A DNA stretch of 64,000 nt from Plantago ovata (taxonomy: Eukaryota; Streptophyta; Magnoliopsida; Lamiales; Plantaginaceae). A program made the position numbers and the translations under genes. This document shows positions 31,773-43,657 of the stretch, piece after piece. The stretch lies in NCBI GenBank assembly GCA_028274465.1, contig CM051456.1, positions 92,552,753-92,616,752 on the forward strand. Direction: 5' to 3'. The notes under the pieces are model-generated. The model was given only the letters and a program-made list of their open reading frames with translations, was not told where the DNA came from and searched no databases. Position 1 is the stretch's first letter. Every line of letters begins with the position of its first letter.

Positions 31773-33341
31773 TGTTAGGAAACTTGTAATTTTGATGAGC
31801 AATTAACCATGCTAAATTAAGGAAAGTCCAGTAACTAGTACTCTTAAGGTCCATAGGAATTTATAATTTTAAGGACATTGTAAAAGAGGAACGTTTGCTG
31901 AAGACTTAGAATAGGTGCTAGATAGGTTGGTTTTACCGCTTATGATGTATCTTGTTTTCTGAAAATAAATACAACCTATTGAAGCATTTGTTGATGATGT
32001 ACTTTGTTTTTACAAACAAACTATTGAAGCATTTAGAACCACTCAAAAACTTGAAGATTTCGAAGACTGAAGACTAGAAGATTTCTGAAGACTGGTAAGG
32101 CACATGTTGCTCAGAAAGTGGAAACTTCAGCAACAACATTGCATAAGTGAAAATCTATATGACAGAGTAGGTTGTGCTTGCTGAAACTGAGACTGACCAC
32201 TTGCTGATGAACATTTGTGACCTCTTGCTGAAAGTACTTGTATTTGCGCTCCAATGTTACTGTTTGAATTTTATTCAAAAGAGCATTAAATGCAAAGCAT
32301 GCACGCGAAGAACATGAAGACTAGAAGACAAACAAGGACGCTGATGAAAGTACAAAAGCAAGATAGTGACATTTTAAGGAACAAAAGCCTTAGAATTTGA
32401 AATTCAAATGGCTCCTTATTATTTCACTATAAATAGAGGTCATCCGGCAAAGAGTTGAAGTGTGTCAACAACGTGATCAAACTCTCGTTTGTGCTTAAAC
32501 TCACATACCCTTCAAACACTCTTTACTGCCATTGATCCGTTCCGAGACTTAAAGCTTGAAAAAGCTACTTGTGAAGAAGTAGAACTTACACGACTAAGAA
32601 ATTAGTTAAGTGTTCTTTCTTTCTTTCGAACAAGAACAAGTCTTGACACCCGAAACAATCAAACTTGTTTACTGCAAAGTATTCAAAGTTCTGTTTCTTA
32701 GATTACTAGTTGTAACTGAATAAGTTATAATTAAGTTATCTCATCCCAAACCTCTCTAACTGAAAATACACCCTTTCAGGCGTGATATTCAGGGGGAACT
32801 TAATCGAGCATAGTGTTGTTGATTAAAAGTACCAAGTTTGGTGGAGAACAAGGTTACGTTCTCTAGTTAGGTTGGAGACGAAGCAAGTGTGCTTTGGTTT
32901 CTGTTGAATCGCTCTAGATAGGTGTTGTAAGGAACCTCAAACTTATCTTAGTGGATTCAGTCCTAGAAAGGACAAAGTGGATTAGTTGAGAGATTACGCC
33001 ACTCTCAGATACCACTATAAAAGTGTTTGTGTGATTTACTTACTGTACTTAGTTTTCAGTAAACCATATCTATCTGTACACAGTCACTCACATCACTTGC
33101 TGAAACTATCACTTACTGAAAAAGCACTTATTGTATCAAAGACTTCCGCTCTCTGATTTTAAGTATCAACAAACCTAGTTACTGTGAAGTAACTTGCGCT
33201 TGCTGAGAAAGTTAAGTATCAGCAAACTCATTACTGAAAAGTAATAAGAACTTGCTGAGAAAGTTTTTAAACGACGAAAGTTTGAAAAGACTATTCACCC
33301 CCCCCCCTCTAGTCTTTTCTTGTTGTTTAAAGGGACCAACA
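31773..33341 (+). repeat. 3' LTR of Sirevirus A
   Basis: 1569 bp, TGTTAGGAAAC...GGGACCAACA. A TATA box (ACTATAAATAG) lies at 32427-32437, with a likely transcription start shortly after it. The segment 32040-32240 is dense in TTGCTGAA words in both orientations. F's LTR (53603-55169) is the same family. Confidence 0.94.
32427..32437 (+). promoter_or_regulatory. LTR TATA box of Sirevirus A
   Basis: ACTATAAATAG, followed by GAGGTCATCCGGC. F has the equivalent CATAAATAG at about 54263-54271. It would be the element's main promoter. Confidence 0.6.
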
Positions 33342-34931
<1,590 letters not shown>

Positions 34932-36245
34932 TGATGAATGTGTATTTTACACTTTCATTCGAGTCTTTTTCACCTATTTTAGCTATCCTCTATGTTAATT
35001 TAGCTATATTTTAGTGCATTTTATTAGAAAAGTGTCACGTTTCCCTTTAGATTTTATTTTACAGGTTTTGGTTGAAAATCGAGGATTTCCGGGCAATTAT
35101 ATTGAAGTTGACAAGGAATTGGTGTTCTAGAAGCCTATTTGGAGTATCTGAAGGTTTCCGGACAGGATTTGGAGTCTAGGGGTCGAATCTGGAGGTTAGA
35201 AGGCCACTAGAAGTCAGAAACCGAGTCCGAAAAGGGGACGAAATCCAAAAACGCGTCGAAAATGCGGAATTCTGCGAGATTTTCTCTGGGGCGAACCGCC
35301 CCAGATGTGGGGCGAACCGCCCCACACCGAGCGAACCGCCCGGTGTGTGGGGCGAACCGCCCCACACTATTTCGAGGCCTATATATAGTTGCTCAGTTTT
35401 CTCCGAAAATCATATCTTTCCAGACCTACTTTCTCACCTCTCTCTGTAGTTTTAGGTAGGGACTTCCCAGAGCCTGATCTGGGGGTCCGTAGCTTAGGGG
35501 ACTCTTTTTCATAGCAGTTTGGAGCTCGTAGGATCGCGATTCTCCGGATATTGACAACCTTCGGTAACTTTGTATCTTACAGTTTTATTCTACTTATTTT
35601 ATTATATTCTTTCAACATGTTTTCTTCTATAATTTCTGTTGATTGCATGCCTATTATGAGTAGCTAAACTTATCGTTGGTGGTAGTAAGTGAATTCTTAG
35701 CGAAGTGAAGATAATCATGCTAATGGCTATATCGCGCATTATACTCCGTGTTATTGTTTTATTTTGTTGATCAGGCACAACCTAAATTCTCGTATGTTGT
35801 ATTAATTATTATGCACAATTGGACCCTCGTCGACCTGTACGCGAGTTTATCTTCGTAGTGTTGAATAATTACGGAACACATTAGGACAATAGTGATTGAC
35901 TTGTCAGACCAATTATCTTCGTAGTGCTTAATAATTGCAACAAGACACTAGATTGATTCAAAGATCTCTATGCAAGACCGAGGAATTTATGCATGATTAT
36001 CGACCCGTTATGCTAAGAAGGATCATACTATCACCAATCTCCATTATCTGCTAGAAACCCCTTTTGCCATCTGTCTGCTGTTTTATATTCCAAATTAGAT
36101 GTGATAAAGCTAGTTATAGTCCTGAGAGAACGACACTCGAGTCATTCTACTGCTACACTACGGTTTTCGTTGTAGTTGTGGATTGCCTTTGGCTAAATAC
36201 AAATATTATTTGCTGAATCCGGAACCGACAAATCCGCGTTCATCA
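34932..36245 (+). repeat. 5' LTR of D (G-type)
   Basis: 1314 bp, TGATGAATG...GTTCATCA. TATA box CTATATATAG at 35380-35389. The GC block at about 35288-35366 reads GGGGCGAACCGCCCC, as in G. The segment around 35773 (GATCAGGCACAACC) is shared with G at 63415 and absent from D's own 3' LTR. Confidence 0.93.
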
Positions 36246-36248
36246 AAT

Positions 36249-36266
36249 TGGCGCCGTTGCCGGGGA
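36249..36266 (+). other. Primer binding site of D (Asp tRNA type)
   Basis: TGGCGCCGTTGCCGGGGA, three bases after the LTR, identical to that of B. Confidence 0.93.
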
Positions 36267-36390
36267 CTATACTCCTTTTTTCTGTTTAATTTGTTTATAT
36301 TTTCAGCTTTCAATTCCTAATTCTATTAGTTTTAGTTTTCCTTTTTAATCTCTCTCTGATATTGCTTTCCTAGTCTGTTACAGATAGTGC

Positions 36391-38520
36391 ATGCCGCATA
36401 CACGTTCTACAGGAACACCGCTTGCTGATTCAATTGCTGAGATCGACAGGGTCTACCACCAAAGAAGGCGACTACTCGAAAGGCGCGCACTAGAGGAAAT
36501 AGACGGAATGGCAGTAGCTAGACCACTGAAGGCATGGGTTCAACCCACCAAGGATCGTATGAGGGGACCGGCGATTGTTCTTTCGTCTGCAACCCGAGAT
36601 CTGGAAATCAAGAACTACGCATTCCAACAACTTCCGAGGTTCTATGGCTTATCAAGGGAAGATGTGATGGGGTACTTGCACGATATCGATGATTTCGTCA
36701 ACCAACTCCCACGACCCGGAGCTGACATAACAACGGACGAGTTGAGGATGAAGGTTTTTGCTATGGGACTTGGCGACAGAGCCAAGTCATGGTTAAGTTC
36801 TCTACCAGCAGGCTCGCTGGACACTTGGGAAAAGGTTTTTTCAGCTTTCATGGAGAAATACTTCCCTCACACCTTGACTACCGCGCTTAAGGCGCAGATC
36901 ATTGGATTCAAGCAGGACTATGATGAGACCATCTACACCGCGTTTGAGAGATTCCATGATCTCACGAACAAGTGCCCTCACCATGGTTTTGAACTTTCTG
37001 ACCTAGTCCAACACTTCTACAATGGACTTACCTTCGAGAACCAACAAGTGGTGGATTTCCAATGCCGAGGCAATATTTGGGAGGAAACCGCGGAAGTCGT
37101 CTGGGCAGTTTTCGAAAGGCTTGCTAAGGGTTCACAGTTCAAGGACCCAAGAGCAATGGTTAGGAGACGTGGACCTGAAACTCCACCGAGTCAAGAAGCC
37201 CCTGTGTATAGGGGGAATGGGGATCAATTCGAGTGCTTTACCAACGAATTGAAGCAAGTCCTCAAGAGTGCCACCGGAACAACTGTTTCGAACGAAGTAT
37301 GCCGAATTTGCAAGAACTATGGGCATGGGGCTCATAAGTGTAGATCAGAGCTGGCATACGATGATGGCAACTGGGCTCGAGGAGGCGAAGAAGAAGCCTT
37401 TGCTACGGAGTTTGGTACTCAAGAGGCTAGCTACGAATAAGATGGTAGGAATGTTCGAGGTGGATTTTGGAGAAGAGGATTCCGAAACAATCAAGGATAT
37501 GCACTGGCTAGCCAAACTTATGACCCTAACCAAGACCGTAGCAGGCTAAACTATGGTAATGACCACTGCGAAAACCCCGCTCCGAAAGAGCAACCGAAGT
37601 CGAAGTCGGCTCAACTGATGGAGAACTTGCAAAAGATGGTTGATCACACCCAAAGTTTTCTCAAACGTTATGAAGAAGATTCCGAGAAGACTAGGGCAAG
37701 GCTTGATAGGTTGGAAGAGAGCACTAGGCTTGCCCAACAAAAGATGCAAGAGTTGATCGACCGAGGAGCAAGTAGGGAACAGGGCAAGCTGCCTAGCAAC
37801 ACTGAGAAGTCGATGTCCATTACCTTGGCTGGTGATCTGCCTGTTGAAATCACCATCAAGAAGGTTGCTAAGTGCGAGTGTTGCAAGAAGGAAGAACCAC
37901 CACAGGCTAAGGAAGAAGAGAAGGACCTTAGTTCTGACGAGAGTGAAGAGGAGCAAGAGGATCCCGAGCCACTCCCTCAAAGTTTCGATATTAAGGTCGG
38001 GATTGTTGAGCTTGAAGATGTCCGTGCCACACTAGACACGGGATCCTACTCTAATGTGCTCCCTTTGAATGTGTTTGAGAAGAGTGGCCTTGGAAAACTA
38101 TCTGAGCATAAGGCTATTGTGCAACTGGCGGATGGATCCTTTGTGAGACCCGAAGGCGTTGTGAAAAATATATTGGTCAAGATTGGTGAAGCTTCTATAT
38201 ACACCAATTTTGTAGTTATGTCGGCGTCTACACCTGGAACGGGGGATGTCATTCTCTTGGGGCGAACGTTCTTGACTAAGCTACGCTCCGTGATGGACAT
38301 CTACCGAAGGACTTGCACTATTGAAGTGGATGGCACTATTGAAGTGGATGGCAAGCGACATGTGTTGCGAGCCATATCTGATCCACCTGATCCACCTGAT
38401 ACTTCTCACACTACTCACTACTGTGGTCTTGCAGCCTATGTTCATTCTTATTCACAGGTTCGTGGCATGAGGAGGAGATCCATGAAGGGTAAGTCTAGTA
38501 CCCTCAAGAAGAAGAGCTAG
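36391..38520 (+). pseudogene. gag: Athila-like gag-protease of D, one nonsense codon
   Basis: One frame of 709 codons from MPHTRSTGTPLAD to a basic end (STLKKKS), interrupted only by TAA at 37438-37440, where B has CAA. Order: capsid (residues about 60-240), CCHC knuckle (CRICKNYGHGAHKC, about 37300-37345), coiled-coil linker, then an aspartic protease with an intact D-T-G-S at about 38035-38046 and LLGRTFL near 38254. An 18-bp tandem duplication at 38317-38352 repeats TIEVDG. This is the best-preserved gene of the family. No RT follows; after the stop the sequence is non-coding. It would supply particles for itself or for relatives. Confidence 0.9.
38317..38352 (+). repeat. 18-bp tandem duplication in D protease region
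   Basis: ACTATTGAAGTGGATGGC occurs twice in a row, in frame; B has a single copy. Confidence 0.95.
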
Positions 38521-39076
38521 GCGCAGACAGGAGTCGAGTCAAAGACTTTAAACAATGGCGCTATCCGGGAGGCAGCCCGGAGTTTTTATCGCTTTCTTTA
38601 CCGCTTTCCTGCATGCATTCATTCTTGAACAATTTGCTTCTCATATGTGAATTTGTTCATCTCTGTGTCGTATGTGCTTATGTTATGTTTGAGTGAGATT
38701 TTTCGAGTGGTTTTATGAGAAAAAATGGTTTCGGGGATTAAAAACCGCGTTTTTGTCGGAGATTTTGTCTCCCTGCATCAGGGAGTGGGGGGCGAATCGC
38801 CCCGCACGGGGCGACTCGCCCCGCACCTGTGGCGACTCGCCCCACAGTCCCTGATGGTCAAAAATGCGGATCTCCCCCTTTTCTCTTCATTTCTTCATAT
38901 TTTCACCATTCTTCCTCCCCAAAATCCGAAATTCGCGATTTTAGCTTCAAATCTTCATAACTTCTTCATTTCTTCACCAAATTTAGTGTTCTTTAGATTC
39001 AATCGAAGCCTATTACATGATCTATCTTTTCATCCGAACAGATTTCACCCTAGTGCATTAGTTTTCCAGATCTGAG
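38521..39076 (+). other. Spacer and probable first exon of accessory transcript (D)
   Basis: It contains GGGAGGCAGCCC at 38567-38578, GGGGCGANTCGCCCC palindromes at about 38787-38847, then a pyrimidine-rich leader-like run ending in a splice donor CTGAG|GTATCT at 39076/39077. An open frame of 116 codons at 38725-39075 has no support as a protein. Confidence 0.55.
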
Positions 39077-39618
39077 GTATCTTCTTATGAACCCTAATTT
39101 TTCAAATTTGGGAGTTTTCTAATTTGAGCTTCAATTATGCTTATATGATGCATGGGTAGGTTGTTTGTGTGATTAGAAGCATTATTTACTATCAATTGCA
39201 TGCTCATTTATGCTTGGATTGTTGATTTAGGAATTTTTCTATTAGATGATATATCTTGTTATGCAATATATCTTTATCTTTGATTCATACATATGATTGT
39301 GCTTATTGATGTAATGATGATGGATTTGATGGTAGAATGCATAATTGTTGAGTATGAGGATTTATGATGCTAGAATTTTTCGCTTCTATGGTATGAATTG
39401 AGCCTTGTTATTTAAGGTATTGGTTGTCTAGCAAGAGCATAATGTGATGTATTGCATGTAGTAGTTACATTGGTATGTTGCATGTTGAAGAAGCTAGGCT
39501 AGACATTAAGGATTTGGGGAGCTCGATTGTTGATTTTATCACTTGTGTGTTTCGTTCTTACACTAGCATATGCATGAGTCAGTTTTGTGTCATACGAGGT
39601 ACTAACAATTGTTTGTAG
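39077..39618 (+). other. Probable leader intron of accessory gene (D)
   Basis: 542 nt from GTATCT to TTTGTAG, with AACCCTAAT near the donor. It matches in sites and length the 540-nt candidate in B. Confidence 0.6.
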
Positions 39619-40430
39619 GAACCATGCCAAGGGAGAGGAGCATTCCCGTATGATTACTATGAAGTATTGGAGGGGGATCGATTAAAACCATGTCAAGGAG
39701 AGTGATATCGTTAGAGGTGCGTTCGAGCCACGGGCTCTTGCAGCAACGTCGCGGATTATCTAAGAGGAGGAGCTAGATTACACCTGGAGTAAGGACTCCT
39801 ATGCCTATTCATTCACCACCGAAGGGACAGAAACAATTATTACGTCAGCAATCCATCACAAGGACTGCAAAGTTCGAGTGAATTGGAAAGCACCGGGACG
39901 ATCTTGCTGCGAAGGATTCAATCTTGAGTTCACAGTTGCTAGAAGGTTCCGAAGCGCTAGCTTGGTTCCAAAACATAATGACATGGGTGCCCAGCCCCTC
40001 GTTGGGGTGCCCCTTGACTGCCTCTAAAGGGAGCATCATATAGACATCGGTCGCATCAACCGTAGAGAATGTGGTCGACATTGGAAAAAATGGTAGAAGA
40101 CTTCTGAGTATCCGAGCAGCTTACTGTAACCTCCTCGGGGTGTAAAATGTTGGAGAGGGAGGCTCTGATACCACTGCTCTTTCCCCTTCAACAGTTCACA
40201 GCCTATTGGAGGGCTACAGGATGGAGGATTCCATAACAGCGGCGGCTAATCTTGAGGATTCTATTCGACAATGCAACTCTACTGGCGATGATGATGGTGA
40301 CAGTAGTGACAATGAAAGCCATACGGACAATAATGATACAGATGGAGGAGTTGTTCCTATCCGGCCTATATTTGGAACTACCGCACCTACCAGAAGACCT
40401 GATGACACCCTATAAGGCTCCTAGAGCAGT
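39619..40430 (+). pseudogene. Remnant of accessory gene in D
   Basis: An ATG at 39624 follows the acceptor (MPRERSIP) but meets a stop within a few codons. The central domain seen in B is gone. In its place 39640-40190 contains, on the minus strand, GTGGTATCAGAGCC (40160-40173), the primer site of an unrelated element. An acidic tail similar in character to B's survives at about 40206-40415. The gene is dead. Confidence 0.55.
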
Positions 40431-42001
40431 CCCAATAACTCACAAGCAGCATACTCAGCCGAGCGAGGCCAAACCATGCGGTAACATCTAGTATCACATC
40501 TTATTTCCTCATTTTCTTACTGCTAGGGACTAGCGTTAATTTCATGAGGGGGGATGGGATTTAAGTGATCTAGTATTGTTAGTTTGGAGCTTGACATTGG
40601 TAGGCTGAGTATAGTACCTTGCATATTTTATCCGTCTGCATTTGCATTTGCACGTTTACTGCTTTCTTAGTTTTTTAGGTTGCATTCACTACATTCATCC
40701 TAGGATAGTCTTGCATGTTTTATATGGAGTTTATTGCCGAATTTTTTGAACTTTTTTATTGGGTAGATCAACTATGCCATTAATCATATGCTTCATCTCT
40801 ATGAATTTGTTTGAGGTTTTTCTCGCTTGGCTTGTCACATTTATGTATTGCACTTAGTTAAGCTTGGTAGTCTCTACATCACTTAGTGGTGTTTTCTCTA
40901 CTGCGGTTCACGAAGGCCTTTATAATAGGATGATGCATGTTAGGGTCTTATGGTTGTTTTCCCGAGTAATTATGTACCTAAGAGGAAACAAGTCTTCACC
41001 ATGCTTTGAGATTGCTAAATGCCTAGGAAGGAGGTAGTGTGAGGTTGTGTGATCCTTTGTTTATAACCTATTCTTTCGAATAGGTTTGGGGAGGGGGTTG
41101 CACCATCATTAGACTTGTTTTTCGTTTTTCATTTCTGTGTTGTGAGTTTATTTTTCCCTTTCTCGTAAATTTTGTACTCCAACCTATTCTTTCGAATAGG
41201 TTTGGGGAAGTCGTGTGAGTCATTTTGTTTCTTTTTCGTTATGCTACTGCTGGCTAAAAAAAAAAATCGAAAAAAAGAGAAAGAAAAAATTCCAGAAAAA
41301 AGAAAAAAAAAGAATCTGGAAAGAAAAAAAGAAAAAAAAGAAAAAAAGACCCCGAAAAAGCAAAGAAGGGTCCAAAAAAAAGGGAAAGCCAAATAGCAGT
41401 TTAGCAAAGTGTTGTGTCTCATTTTTCAATTCTTGTAATGTTCGTAATCGTGTTGTAATTTTCTATTTTTTGTCTTTTGTTTTTTAGTGTCATCAGTTCT
41501 AGACCACCCTCGTCCTGCCATTGAGGAAGTGGTGAATATCTTAAGGCTTTGCTTGAGAGATGGGTAGAATAGGGAAGTGTTCTCTTTTATAGCAAACCCT
41601 CCTTCGTTTGATGAGAGCCAGTACTGGTTCGACCTCTTTGAGGAAAAGTCTTAACTTGGTGAACAGCAGTAAGTCCTCAGTTTCATAGGCACGGGATAAC
41701 CATTCGTATCTTAGCATGCTTCATTACGTCGTCACTGACTAGGTCCAGGTAGAGAATGTTACGAGAGACTATCTTGTCTTGACATAAGTGCTTATGTGGA
41801 TGTGTATGAGTCAATCGAGGTATTCTTCAACCTATATTCATGTTTTAATTTATATGGTTTTTATTCGTATGTTTTCTGATAGATTCAGTAGATTAGTTCA
41901 TTTTATTTGGCATGAGACTCCATTTTGTGTGTTGCATTGTTTTTTGCATTAGAGTCTAGCTTAGTTGCTTGAGGGCAAGCAAAGGTTCGGTTTGGGGAGT
42001 T
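40431..42001 (+). other. 3' non-coding region and polypurine tract of D
   Basis: Colinear with 10017-11556 of B. It has two hairpins (41065-41086, 41181-41202), a purine-rich low-complexity tract at about 41257-41391, and GTTTGGGGAGTT at 41990-42001 as polypurine tract. I see no gene in it. Confidence 0.8.
41065..41202 (+). repeat. Twin 22-nt hairpins, D copy
   Basis: Both copies read AACCTATTC, loop TTTC, GAATAGGTT, and both are followed by TGGGGA. This matches the pair in B. Confidence 0.88.
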
Positions 42002-43249
42002 TGATGAATGTGTATTTTACACTTTCATTCAAGTCTTTTTCACCTATTTTAGCTATCCTCTATGTTAATTTAGCTATATTTTAGTGCATTCTATTAGAAT
42101 AGTGTCACGTTTCCCTTTAGCTTTTATTTTACAGGTTTTGGTTGAAAAATGAGGATTTCCGGGCGATTATATTGAATTTGACAAGGAATTGGTGTTCCAG
42201 AAGCCGAATTGGAGTATCTGAAGGTTTCCGGATAGGATTTGAAGTCTAGGGGTCGAATCTGGAGGTTAGAAGGCCACTAGAAGTCAGAAACCGAGTCCGA
42301 AAAGGGGAAGAAATCCAAAAACGCGTAGATTCCCGAGTTTTTCTCCCGGGCGAATCGCCCGGGATGTGGGGCGAATCGCCCCACACCAGACGACTCGCCC
42401 GGTGTGTGGGGCCCTTCGCCCCACACTAATCCGAACACTATATATAGTTGCTCAGTTTTTCTCCCATTTTCATACTTTTCCAGACCTATTCTCTCACCTT
42501 TCTCTGTAGTTTTAGGTAGGAATTCCCAGAGCCTGTTCTGGGGGTTCGTAGCTTAGGAGATACTTTTTCATAACAGTTTGAAGCTTGTAAGATCGCGATT
42601 CTTCGGAGACTGACAACCTTCGGTAACATTGTATCTTACAGTTTTTCTACTTATTTTTATATATCTTTCAACATGTTTTCTTCTATGATTTCTGTTGATT
42701 GCATGACAACTATGAGTAGCTAAACTTCTCGTTGGTGATAGTATGTGAATTCTTAGCGAAGTGTTGATAATTATGCTAATGGATATATCGCGCATTATAC
42801 TCCGTGTTATTGCTTTATTTCTTTGATCTATCAAAATCTCTATCTTCGTATTGTTGATTTAATTATTGCACACAATTGGATAATTCATTGGTCTTCGACC
42901 TATCGCAATCTATATCTTCGTAGTGTTTGATAATTACAACAGGACAATTTATTGATCAAAGATCTCCATGCAAAACCGAGGAATTTACGCATGCTTATTA
43001 ACCCGTTATGCTTTGAAGGACCATACTATCACCAATCTCCATTATCTGTTAAGAAAAACCTTTGCTATATCGTCTGCTGTTTTTTATATTCTAAATTAGA
43101 TTAGATAAAGCTAGTTATAGTCCTTAGAGATCGACACTCGAGTTTATTCTACTGCTACACTACGGTTTTCGTTGTAGTTGTGAATTGCCTTTGGCTAAAT
43201 AACAAATTTATTTGATTCGCGTTGGAACACGACATCCGCGCGTTCATCA
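42002..43249 (+). repeat. 3' LTR of D (B-type)
   Basis: 1248 bp. The GC block (about 42337-42425) has CCCGGGCGAATCGCCCGGG and GGGGCCCTTCGCCCC as in B, not the GAACCG form of D's 5' LTR. TATA box at about 42438-42447. Confidence 0.92.
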
Positions 43250-43599
43250 CCAATACATATATAAAGGCTCCAATTCCAAAGTAAAGGTAACCAGTATTAA
43301 CTATTCACATTTATTACATTAAGACGAGGAGAATTAGCAACCTCCTTTAAGTAAAGTCTCTCACAGGTTTGAACCTAGGCAAGGCGGGTTAATCACACAT
43401 CCACACGTGCATTTCAATCTCAGGTACTCAAATTGACATAGAGAAGAACTGAGGATTGTGGTGTGCACCTGGAGAAGATTGATTCAAGGATTTGATTTGA
43501 GACTATGGTGACATAGAGAGTATTTAGGTTCCTAGTGCATTGTAACGAACTTAACCTCATCTAAAGCGTCGTACGTTTCATTAGAATTTTACCCTTACA
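43250..43599 (+). repeat. 3' end of the 5' LTR of E
   Basis: 350 bp upstream of the primer site, ending TTACA. Its 5' portion was lost or displaced where D joins. Confidence 0.65.
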
Positions 43600-43602
43600 T
43601 TT

Positions 43603-43620
43603 TGGCGTCGTCTGTGGGAA
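43603..43620 (+). other. Primer binding site of E
   Basis: TGGCGTCGTCTGTGGGAA lies three bases after the LTR end, the form common in Tat-type gypsy elements. I do not assign the tRNA. Confidence 0.75.
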
Positions 43621-43657
43621 CCGCTACTAAAGGGTTTCTAGGACTCCACTGAGTGCG

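Larger units (their letters stand above)
1..33341 (+). mobile_element. Sirevirus-like Ty1/copia retrotransposon A (5' LTR cut by window edge; interrupted by B)
   Basis: The element runs 5' LTR remnant, initiator-Met-type primer site, gag, pol in copia order (protease, integrase, RT, RNase H), a hairpin-rich spacer, a long accessory ORF, a purine tract and a 3' LTR of 1569 bp. The window begins about 988 bp into the 5' LTR, judged by alignment with the 3' LTR. A large accessory ORF between pol and the 3' LTR together with long LTRs is the hallmark of the Sirevirus (SIRE/Maximus) lineage. Element B occupies 8803-27539 plus a duplicated 5-bp target. The 578 bp of 5' LTR differ from the 3' copy at roughly ten sites by eye, so the insertion is old relative to its intact ends. 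Multiple nonsense codons make this copy non-autonomous. Confidence 0.92.
34932..43249 (+). mobile_element. Athila-like, RT-less gypsy element D (hybrid LTRs)
   Basis: Plus-strand relative of B, with primer site, gag-protease, leader intron, degraded accessory gene, hairpin-rich 3' region and purine tract. It lacks RT, RNase H and integrase. The 5' LTR (1314 bp) matches the LTR of G in its distinguishing segments, while the 3' LTR (1248 bp) matches B in the GC-palindrome block. The flanks TGAAC and CCAAT do not match. Both facts point to recombination between two elements rather than a simple insertion. Confidence 0.88.

Noticed and set aside
39845..40081. Minus-strand frame of 78 codons in D
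   Set aside because: No recognisable domain; explained better as part of an antisense element fragment.
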